From positions 62,001-126,000 of the forward strand of contig DIYH01000002.1 in NCBI GenBank assembly GCA_002435755.1: a stretch of 64,000 nt of DNA. The letters are read 5' to 3'. The position numbers were made by a program, and so were the translations under genes. Origin of the DNA: Flammeovirgaceae bacterium UBA6059. GTDB taxonomy: Bacteria > Bacteroidota > Bacteroidia > Cytophagales > Cyclobacteriaceae. Below, in pieces: positions 7,399-16,000 of this stretch (positions within the stretch are counted from its first letter, which is position 1; every line of letters begins with the position of its first letter). The notes beneath the pieces are model-generated. The model saw only the letters and a program-made list of their open reading frames with translations, was not told the origin of the DNA and did not search any database.

Positions 7399-8103
7399 CT
7401 AGTTAATGATTCTCACTTCCACACGCCTATTCATGGCTTTGGCCTCATCTGTCCTTTCTGTTGAGAGTGGTTGTGTACCTCCAAAAGCCTTCGTTAAGAC
7501 CCGGTTTTTCTTGATCCCATTGTCGACAAGATAATCTTTCACTGCGTCCACCCTGTCCTGGGACAGTTGCATATTAGCTGAAGAATTACCTTGAAAATCT
7601 GTGTGTCCTTCAAGCTGAATAATTTTGTCTGGTCTTTCATCAAGCCATTCAACAAGATCGTTTAATTCGGAATAGGAGTCGGAGCTTATGACTGATCGCC
7701 CCCTAGCAAAAATCAGGTTGTCCAGTTTGATAAGACGCAGTTCCTTGCTGATCGGCAAATAGAAATTTTGGACTAGGTCGACCTCTTCTTCTACGCTAGG
7801 CGCCATTTCAGATTTCACGGCTTCATAACCAGAGCCGCTGACCTCAATATTATACTGATTGCCGCGAAGAAGGTAGATCGTATAGTTACCCTCTTTATTG
7901 CTTGAAACCATACCCATATCATCGTAATAGGGAAGCTTTTCGTAGAGCACTCGCCCTTCGATCTTCGAGCTATCCTCTTGAGAGTACAATGTACCAGTCA
8001 CCCTGACCATCGCCGTACTTCCACTTTGTGCAAGCGCGATTTGCCCTACACTTAACCCTATTATAATAGTAGCATTGCTAATGAAGCATCTCATCCGTTT
8101 CAT
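7399..8103 (-). CDS. OmpA family protein (small)
   Basis: The product has about 234 residues with a signal peptide beginning MKRMRCFISNATII and ending near ALAQ. This selects ATG at 8103 over an upstream TTG. The middle is a beta-sandwich carboxypeptidase-regulatory-like domain (VRVTGTLYSQEDSSKIEGRV). The C-terminal OmpA domain contains LEGHTDFQGNSSANMQLSQ and MNRRVEVRII, the peptidoglycan-binding core. It lies 53 nt upstream of the larger OmpA/PD40 gene on the same strand. The two share domain order apart from the propeller, so they look like paralogues acting together in the envelope. Confidence 0.85.
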   Translation of the reverse strand: MKRMRCFISNATIIIGLSVGQIALAQSGSTAMVRVTGTLYSQEDSSKIEGRVLYEKLPYYDDMGMVSSNKEGNYTIYLLRGNQYNIEVSGSGYEAVKSEMAPSVEEEVDLVQNFYLPISKELRLIKLDNLIFARGRSVISSDSYSELNDLVEWLDERPDKIIQLEGHTDFQGNSSANMQLSQDRVDAVKDYLVDNGIKKNRVLTKAFGGTQPLSTERTDEAKAMNRRVEVRIIN

Positions 8104-8193
8104 GATTAGACAAATCAAACTTTAAATAACTAAAAATATTCCTTAATAGTAAATATTTGGCTTTGCCTATCTACTATTATCGATCAATATGAT

Positions 8194-9519
8194 CTATTCG
8201 CCTGCAAGAGGACCTGTAGAGGCCAAAAGTTGAGGATCTGAAGAAGCACCAGGATATGATATTTCCTTGAGCTGCGCAATGATCTTGTCTCTGACGTAGA
8301 GAAAAGTGGGCTCATGCTTCTCACTAATGGGCTCAGAGGGCGGAATATCAACGCGCAGAGCATCTACCTGCACTCCATTTTTCCAGAAACGGAAGCATAA
8401 GTGTGGACCTGTTGCCAATCCAGTACTTCCTACATACCCAATCGTCTGACCTTGAGCTACTCTTGTCCCTTTACGAATACCGCTAGCAATCTTTGACATA
8501 TGCAAATACTGCGTGGTATAAGTACTATTGTGCTTGATCTTGACATAATTGCCATTGCCTTTGTGGTAAGTTGCTTCCAGGACCACACCATCACCCACTG
8601 TCCTGATGGGGGTTCCGGTAGGGGCCGCATAATCTGTACCGAGGTGGGCCTTAAACCTCTTTAATACCGGATGGTATCTCCTACCGGAATACCTTGAACT
8701 GATCCTAGTAAAATTGAGTGGTGCCCTTAAGAATGCCTTTCTCAGACTGTTTCCTTCTTCGTCAAAGAAATCCACACCACCTCCTTGATTGTAGTGCACT
8801 GCATAGTATTCTCTATCGAAATGATCAAAATAAGCTCCTTTGATCTTACTTATCCCTACAGCCTCTCCGTCCACCTGTTCCTCTTCGTAGATCACTTTAA
8901 ACTTGTCTCCTCGTTGGATTCTAAAAAAGTCCACCTGCCATGCAAAAACATCAACGAGCTGATCAACAAGCTCAGGAGACGCTCCTTGCTCCATCATTGT
9001 CTCATACATTGTCGACTGGATGATACCAGAAATGGTCTTTTCTACTAACCGAATCTGTTTTTCCTGGCGCTGAGCATAGACTGAATCTCCAAGGCCATAC
9101 ACCACATATTCATACGAATTTGGTTCGTGAACAAAATATTCAGCTTTAGGAATGGAGTCTTGTGTCACTAATAAAAAATAGTCTTTACCAGCCACAAGCT
9201 TTCTTACATCATAAACTTCTTTGGCTTCACTCACAAGTGAATTGATCGTAGCATATTCTACCTGGTAGGGTAACAATATATCTGCAAGATTTTGACCCCA
9301 TCTGATCTTCCTTTGTACAACATTCAGCGAGTCAACTTCAATACCATAAAAAGTCTCCTTCGGTGGCTCAGGTGGCTTGATAAGTAAACTGTCTTTTGCG
9401 CTCCCTAGTTCCTCTTTGGGTTGGTCAGGTTTACATGAAGTAATAAATAGGAAGGCGGCTGCCCACCATAGCAAATTGCTTCTAAAAATGGTTTCTCTGC
9501 AGAGATTTAGGCTTATCAC
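8194..9519 (-). CDS. M23 (LytM) family peptidase lipoprotein
   Basis: The 441-residue product has a lipoprotein-like signal ending FLFITSC. The C-terminal LytM domain has HLGTDYAAPTGTPI (zinc His and Asp), then QYLHMSKI, then the GPHLCFRFWKNG segment. In classical M23 enzymes that segment reads HLHFE, so the second zinc ligand His is Cys here. I recall the same variant in other Bacteroidota M23 proteins. The expected role is peptidoglycan endopeptidase, or a degenerate LytM activator if the site is dead. The GTG start at 9519 overlaps the stop of the upstream dsbD-type gene by 4 nt (GTGA), indicating translational coupling. Confidence 0.85.
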   Translation of the reverse strand: MISLNLCRETIFRSNLLWWAAAFLFITSCKPDQPKEELGSAKDSLLIKPPEPPKETFYGIEVDSLNVVQRKIRWGQNLADILLPYQVEYATINSLVSEAKEVYDVRKLVAGKDYFLLVTQDSIPKAEYFVHEPNSYEYVVYGLGDSVYAQRQEKQIRLVEKTISGIIQSTMYETMMEQGASPELVDQLVDVFAWQVDFFRIQRGDKFKVIYEEEQVDGEAVGISKIKGAYFDHFDREYYAVHYNQGGGVDFFDEEGNSLRKAFLRAPLNFTRISSRYSGRRYHPVLKRFKAHLGTDYAAPTGTPIRTVGDGVVLEATYHKGNGNYVKIKHNSTYTTQYLHMSKIASGIRKGTRVAQGQTIGYVGSTGLATGPHLCFRFWKNGVQVDALRVDIPPSEPISEKHEPTFLYVRDKIIAQLKEISYPGASSDPQLLASTGPLAGE

Positions 9520-11537
9520 TTAGAATAATTATCTATTGCTGATTGTAAGAACGATCTAAAGTTACCGACTTCAAGATCATAGGCCTTAGGTTCAACCAGA
9601 AGTTCCTCATTTTGATCCAGTATCACATAATACGGCTGAGCATTGTTATTAAATCTGGTTATCTGGAAGTCGGCGTTTTGCTTTCCGATCGTTTTTTTGA
9701 TTTTTCCATCGTAGGATGATGTGTACCACTGGTTTTCGGAAAGCTCGGTCTTTTCATCAACATAAAGTGCAACTACGACAAAATCATTTTTTAGCATCTT
9801 CAGTACTCCCGGATCAGACCATACTCTTGCTTCCATTTCACGACAATTGACACATCCATGGCCTGTAAAGTCAATAAACAAGGCCTTACCCTGCGATCTT
9901 GCACAGTCTAAAGCTTGATTATAGTCAAAATAACCCTCTATACCGTGTGGGAAATGTAGTAGGTCCGAATACTTTGGTTCCTCACAAAGTTCATTTTTCC
10001 TGGATGTAACGGGAGAGCCGCCGCTGTTCTCACGCACTATACCAGTTAAGTTGAAATCATGTGTGGACATTGGCGGTAGATATCCTGCCAGTGCCTTCAG
10101 AGGAGCGCCGAACATCCCCGGAATCATATAAACCACAAAGACGAATGTGGACATAGCTAAAATGAGTCTGGGAACACCAATGGATTCCGTTAGGCTGTCA
10201 CCCGGCAACCTTAGCTTACCGAGCAAATACAGCCCCAGCATCAGGAAAATGACGATCCAAATAGCCAAATAAATCTCACGGTCCAGTATACGCCAGTGAT
10301 AAGCCTGATCGGCAATGCCCAAAAACTTGAATGCAAAGGCCAACTCCAAAAATCCCAATACTACCTTCACACTGTTGAGCCAGCCACCAGACTTAGGGAG
10401 ATTGTTGAGCCAGTTAGGGAATAGTGCAAAAAGTGAAAAAGGCAGTGCGAACGCTAATGAGAATGCAAACATCCCAAGTATCGGCTTCAATACTAGGCCT
10501 CCTGCAGACTCCACCAGAATACTCCCTACGATCGGCCCGGTACAGCTAAATGATACCAGCACCAGTGTGAATGCCATAAAGAAAATGCCAATCAGACCAC
10601 CTTTGTCAGACTGTGCATCGACCGCATTGACAAATCTGGATGGAAGTGTGATCTCAAACAGTCCTAAAAAGGACAATGCAAAAACCACAAAGACGAGGAA
10701 GAAGATGACGTTAGGTAGCCATCCTGTAGCCAGATCATTAGCGACTTCTGGCCCCATAAAGGGTGCTATGATCGAGCCTATGACGGTGTAGATCAGAATG
10801 ATAAAAAATCCATATAGTAGCGCTTTGCCCGTTCCTCCTCTTCTGGAACCATCTCTGCCAGTAAAGAAGGTCACTGTCATCGGGATCATCGGAAATACGC
10901 ATGGTGTCAACAAAGCAGCAAGTCCTGCCAGAAACGCAACAACCATAAAAGAAAGTAGCGAATACGGGTCCGAAACATCCCTTTGTGCAAGAAGCCTGGG
11001 TTTTAATTCCTCCTTGGCAGGTCCATTTGCTGATGTATCTTCAGATGCTACTGATTTTTCTTTGGTGCTTGCTCCAAATATTTCTGCCAGATCGAATGTG
11101 TCATCAAAGGGTATGCACTTACCATCAATATCTGAGCAGACCTGGTAGAAATAATCTCCTGAAATATTCAAGGGTAGGGATAACACTTTAACCTGCTGGG
11201 TAAAAAGACCCGTTCCCGTGAAGTAGTTCACATCACCCTCCCAGATCTCGTCGTACTTGGTCTTAGCACCGACCGCCTTAACTGCTCCGACCAATTCAAA
11301 GCTTGGGTCTTCATTGAAGTTGATTTCGGTTAGCATTGGACCCAGGTCCGGATCAAAGTCATTGGAATACAGATACCAATCCTGATCGATTACGGACTTA
11401 AAGCTGATAATGATCTCATCTCCAACCTTGGGTTTCGGATCACTGCTCTCAATAGTCCATTTAGCCGGTTCTAGTATCTGAGCAAATGCTCCATTCACAG
11501 TGCCCAGCACCAGAAAAAATAATAATCTCAGTCTCAT
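9516..11537 (-). CDS. DsbD-type thiol:disulfide interchange protein
   Basis: The product has about 673 residues, with a signal peptide starting MRLRLLFFLVLGTVNGAFAQ. That selects ATG at 11537 over the upstream frame start. Domains in order: a periplasmic DsbD-alpha-like domain with Cys134 and Cys141, an eight-or-so-helix membrane domain, and a C-terminal thioredoxin domain. The membrane domain carries the paired cysteines of TPCVFPMIPM and FSCTGPIVG. The thioredoxin domain carries CVNC near residue 562. It would move electrons from cytoplasmic thioredoxin to periplasmic disulfides, for isomerase or cytochrome c maturation. It is coupled to the M23 gene downstream. Confidence 0.9.
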   Translation of the reverse strand: MRLRLLFFLVLGTVNGAFAQILEPAKWTIESSDPKPKVGDEIIISFKSVIDQDWYLYSNDFDPDLGPMLTEINFNEDPSFELVGAVKAVGAKTKYDEIWEGDVNYFTGTGLFTQQVKVLSLPLNISGDYFYQVCSDIDGKCIPFDDTFDLAEIFGASTKEKSVASEDTSANGPAKEELKPRLLAQRDVSDPYSLLSFMVVAFLAGLAALLTPCVFPMIPMTVTFFTGRDGSRRGGTGKALLYGFFIILIYTVIGSIIAPFMGPEVANDLATGWLPNVIFFLVFVVFALSFLGLFEITLPSRFVNAVDAQSDKGGLIGIFFMAFTLVLVSFSCTGPIVGSILVESAGGLVLKPILGMFAFSLAFALPFSLFALFPNWLNNLPKSGGWLNSVKVVLGFLELAFAFKFLGIADQAYHWRILDREIYLAIWIVIFLMLGLYLLGKLRLPGDSLTESIGVPRLILAMSTFVFVVYMIPGMFGAPLKALAGYLPPMSTHDFNLTGIVRENSGGSPVTSRKNELCEEPKYSDLLHFPHGIEGYFDYNQALDCARSQGKALFIDFTGHGCVNCREMEARVWSDPGVLKMLKNDFVVVALYVDEKTELSENQWYTSSYDGKIKKTIGKQNADFQITRFNNNAQPYYVILDQNEELLVEPKAYDLEVGNFRSFLQSAIDNYSK

Positions 11538-11611
11538 ATGATTTGCGTTAGCACCATTAACGCCAGGGAGGTCAGCCAGTTGATTTCGTGAATACATTTG
11601 TCAGGCAGCTA

Positions 11612-12985
11612 TCACTGTTGCTTGTGCTTCGCCGCGAAGTGCTTGTAGAATAAGGTAATCGTTTCAATTCCTTTGTAGTAGTTGAACAAACCGTAGCTTT
11701 CGTTAGGAGAGTGAATGGCATCTTCGTCCAGGCCAAAACCCAGCAACATAGAATCCAAACCCAGCTCCTCCTGAAACAGGGCTACTATAGGAATGCTACC
11801 TCCTTCACGCATGGGTATGGGCTCTTTATCCCAGGCTTCTATAAAAGCATCTTTAGCAGCTTGGTAGGCAAGGGAATCTGTAGGAATAACCGCCGGTTCT
11901 CCACCGTGATGGGGTCTCACTTCGACTTTCACCGACTTAGGGGCAATTTTGTTAAAGTGCTCTGTGAAGAGGTCTGTGATCTCTGAGCTGACCTGATTTG
12001 GGACAAGGCGCATAGATATTTTGGCGTATGCCTTAGAGGGAAGCACAGTTTTGGCACCCTCACCTGTGTAGCCTCCCCAGATACCGTTTACGTCCAGCGT
12101 TGGACGTATTCCTGTCCTTTCAAGAGTAGTGTAACCCTTCTCTCCAAATTCCTCATCGATCTCCAGCTCGTCCCTGTACTGACCAAGATCAAAAGGGGCC
12201 TTAGCCATTTCTGATCTTTCAGCTTGTGTCAGTTCGGCCACCCTATCATAGAAACCAGGAATAGTAATGTGTCCGCTCTCATCTTTCAATGATGTGATCA
12301 TTTCACAAAGCACGTTGATAGGGTTAGCAACCGCTCCTCCATACATACCTGAATGTAGGTCACGATTGGGCCCTGTCACTTCCACTTCTACATAAGTCAG
12401 GCCTCTTAGACCTACCGTAATAGAAGGATTATCATTATTGATAATACCAGTATCAGATATTAGGATCACATCTGCCTTTAAAAGTTCTTTATTGCTCTTG
12501 ACAAATTGTGCTAAGTGTTCACTCCCCACTTCCTCCTCTCCTTCTATCATAAACTTCACATTGCATGGTAGCTCGGAAGTGCTCGTAAGAGCCTCAAATG
12601 CCTTGATATGCATGTACATTTGGCCCTTGTCATCACTAGACCCACGCGCATAAATGCGTTCATCCCTAACTGTAGGTTCAAAAGGAGGTGTGTCCCATAG
12701 ATCGTAGGGGTCCGCTGGTTGCACGTCATAGTGACCATACACGAGTACAGTAGGTAGTTCTTCCGATAGGATCTTCTCAGCATAAACTATAGGATGGCCA
12801 TCAGTAGGCTTGATTTCCACACTATCCACTCCCGCTTCTTCAAACTTACCTTTGAGATATTCAGCCGCACGCTGAACATCAGATTTAAACTTGGAATCTG
12901 CACTAACTGAGGGTATTCTCAATAATTCGAATAATTCCTCCAAAAAACGTTGTTTATTGTCCTCAATGTAGGCTAAAGCTGTCAT
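11612..12985 (-). CDS. M20 family dipeptidase (carnosinase-like)
   Basis: The 457-residue cytoplasmic metallopeptidase has the zinc-site motifs VYGHYDVQPADP (His and Asp), EGEEEVGSEHL (catalytic and metal Glu), ISDTG and, at the end, DAIHSPNES. A lid or dimerisation domain is inserted in the middle (VEVTGPNRDLHSGMYGG). These place it in the M20 subfamily of dipeptidases related to carnosinase/CNDP. It would cleave dipeptides using two Zn or Mn ions. It has no signal peptide. The gene lies 74 nt upstream of the DsbD-type start and about 50 nt downstream of the giant exported protein, so linkage to either is unclear. Confidence 0.9.
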   Translation of the reverse strand: MTALAYIEDNKQRFLEELFELLRIPSVSADSKFKSDVQRAAEYLKGKFEEAGVDSVEIKPTDGHPIVYAEKILSEELPTVLVYGHYDVQPADPYDLWDTPPFEPTVRDERIYARGSSDDKGQMYMHIKAFEALTSTSELPCNVKFMIEGEEEVGSEHLAQFVKSNKELLKADVILISDTGIINNDNPSITVGLRGLTYVEVEVTGPNRDLHSGMYGGAVANPINVLCEMITSLKDESGHITIPGFYDRVAELTQAERSEMAKAPFDLGQYRDELEIDEEFGEKGYTTLERTGIRPTLDVNGIWGGYTGEGAKTVLPSKAYAKISMRLVPNQVSSEITDLFTEHFNKIAPKSVKVEVRPHHGGEPAVIPTDSLAYQAAKDAFIEAWDKEPIPMREGGSIPIVALFQEELGLDSMLLGFGLDEDAIHSPNESYGLFNYYKGIETITLFYKHFAAKHKQQ

Positions 12986-13035
12986 ATAGATCAGTGAGTT
13001 TTGCTCGCAAAGCTAAATCAAAAAAGTAAAGCGTA

Positions 13036-16000
13036 TTAGAACCCAAAGCCGTCCTTATCCTTGTCTTTATCGATAGTGTCAAACGATTCATCATCCAGGA
13101 AGATATCGTCTGGTGATGAAAGGTTATATGGGTCCGTGATACCGAAATAATCTTCACGAAACCTGTTGATAAAGCCTAATGTCTCTGATTGATCTCCCAC
13201 AACAGTGGTATACTTACCAAAACCTGCCTTAGCAACATCGCTGCGCTCGCTGATCGCGGTATTGAACTCTGTGTTGGAAGAGTACATCAGCAATCGACCA
13301 CCTTCATAGTTGAAGTAATACCAGGAGGCCGGAGCAATCTGGAGGAAGACATTGACGATATCACCACCATCCTGGTCCTTTCTGAATTCCATAAAACCGT
13401 CAACCATTCCGTTGATATCATTACGATAGATATTGGAAAGACCTATCTGCGAGGTGTTGTACCATGCATTGTGATCTTTGGAGAAAGCCATGTCCACATT
13501 AGAAATCACAAGTGTCTTATCGAGCAGCTGCGATGCATTATAGAATGGCACATAGTCTCTTTCAGAGCGCCGTTCGAATGTCTTAGCATCTCGATCACCT
13601 ATAAGATCAGCCAATTTATAGATCTCATCCGCCTCATTGGTATGGGCAATCGGAGCTCCTAATCGCTCAATAATATCCAAAACATCAAGGGTCATGGCAT
13701 CCGTGATCTCTGGGTGAAGCTCCATATCAAATGCCATCATCGCGTCTATAGTATAAAGACCAGAATCAGGCTTAGCAGCTCCTAGGGCTGATGCTGAGAC
13801 ATTGAAATTCTCAGTGTTTTCTATAAAACTCACCGGCCCTTCAAAAATAAGGGTGTTCGAATTGTCATTGAATAGAAAAGTAGTACCTGCATACGACTCA
13901 CCGCTGGTTTTGTCTGCAGGTTCAATCTTGAATTGTCCACCTTCCAGGTTATACTGTAGCAGTCCGGTTGGTTTGAAGAATGGCTCGTCATCAAATGAGC
14001 GACGATCATCTAAGAAAGCCATGTAAATCTCTCCTGACCTGGCAGAAGTAAAGAGTCCGGCCGTGATGACCTGGCCGCCATCAGTTAGAGCCGTGGATAC
14101 ATCGATCTTTACTTCCGGGCTTTCGGCATTGTGGTTGTAACTTATCCAATAGTCATAATCTGATCTGCTAGGTAATATGGCCTGGACATACCCCTCGAGC
14201 TGAAGTGCTTGTCGATTCGCATACATTGTTGCGTCACCTTTGAAATAGAAACCGGGAGAAATGATGACCTGTTCCCGTTCAACTATACGGCCACCTGAGA
14301 CAGTCATTCGCTGTGTCTTATTCTTGGATATTGGTACGTCCTGCAGGTTGAACTCTTCGAACTTGATATTGAATGAGTCATTAGCAGCATTGACCAACTG
14401 GTATGTCGCACTACCTATAAACTGGTTTCTCGATAGGATCTTTATGTTACCATCAAAGAGGTGGTGATACTCATTGAGCGTATCGATCACAAGGGTGGCA
14501 TTCTCAAAGGGGGTCAACTCGGCATTTTCCAGGATAGTAGTTTTACCACCTTCAGGAGTGATTTTGGCATCTGCCACTATGATATAAGGAATACCTTCAA
14601 TATCTAATTCAAAGGTGTTGATGTCATATGTAGCATGTGTGGCATTAAAGGCCAGGCTATCGAGTTCTGGTCGGGTAGTATAGAAGTACGACTCTTCGAT
14701 AGGTACCGCCTCTGGTTTACTCATGGTGACCGTTGAGTCCTGAAGGTCCCAGACTGCACTTGTAATCGAGGTTTTCATTTGTGCATAGGGGAAGCCAATA
14801 GATGGCACACCTGGTCGCTCTGGACTAAGCTGAGCAATATTAGCAACCAGATCAAAGTCAATACTTATGTCTTCACCATCCATTGCGGGTTTTTCAGGGT
14901 CTTCAGTTAAGACTTTAAAATCGGCATGACGTGCTGAATAATCATTCTCTCTAAATGCCATCTCTTCTGAAATAGCTTCCGAACCCCTGGTCAGCAAAGT
15001 CCCCTCTCCATAGACACCTATCGAAGTGACGTTTACCTGTCCATCCAGGGTTGCGGTCGAATCATAAAAGCTAAAGGGCTCTTCTAAATTGGCAATGAGC
15101 ATGCTATCCTTTAATGGTATCCATAGCATTTTGAATTCTCCAAACGTGGCTTGGGGATACGAGCCTTCACCAAGTGTACCAGGATCGATCTTACCAGAAC
15201 TACCTATTGCACTCGTCGAATCTAGGTAGAAGATAAAATCATCAGAGGTCACAGAAGTTGTCAGGTAATCGATCTCTCCATCTGATCTCAGGCCATCATT
15301 CGTCAGGCTAATTTCATTGTAGAGTTTCGCGTCTCCTTCATAGAGGTTGTATCCCTCTTCCGGTATTTGATGTACAAAACCTAATGAGTTATCCGGTTGG
15401 ATTGTCAACTTTTCGTCAATAGGAGGGATGATACCCCCGGAGTAAAAGGTGCCCTCAAATGAGATATGGGACAGATCTCCACGGTCAAGACTGTCCATTT
15501 CGAATGGTGGGATGAAAAATCTAACAGACTTATCATAGGCACCATCTAATATTTCGTCGCTATCAAAGTATACTGAGGCAGGAGAGCTACTAACAAAATA
15601 GGGGTACTTCAAAAATTCTTCACCCCCAGACTTATTGGTCGGATCGTTGATATACAACACCCCGGAAGTCTCATTAAGATGATTGTGAAGGGACGTCTTT
15701 TCATCACTTACCCCACCTTCGGCTAATGTATCTATCACAGGAATTTCAATATGAATACTGTCAATGGTGGGCATGTCAACGATAAATTCTTCGTACTTGA
15801 AATTGAAGTCTTTACCCTTATACTGGAAGTCTCCGGATACAACCATTCCATCAAACTTCAGATCACGTCCTTTCAGGATATTGACTACCCCACTATCCGG
15901 CTCCATATACACATGTTGATCGGTAGTAAACAATACGCGCTCAACTCCACGAACAACGAGCTCTGTACTGTCGAGTCTTAATGTAGCATTGGACTCTTGA

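Noticed and set aside
10315..10791. Open frame of 158 codons on the plus strand
   Set aside because: It lies antisense inside the DsbD-type gene. The protein is a Pro/Ser/Thr-rich shadow with no domain.
13189..13662. Open frame of 157 codons on the plus strand
   Set aside because: It is antisense to the giant exported protein, whose frame has the better composition and start.
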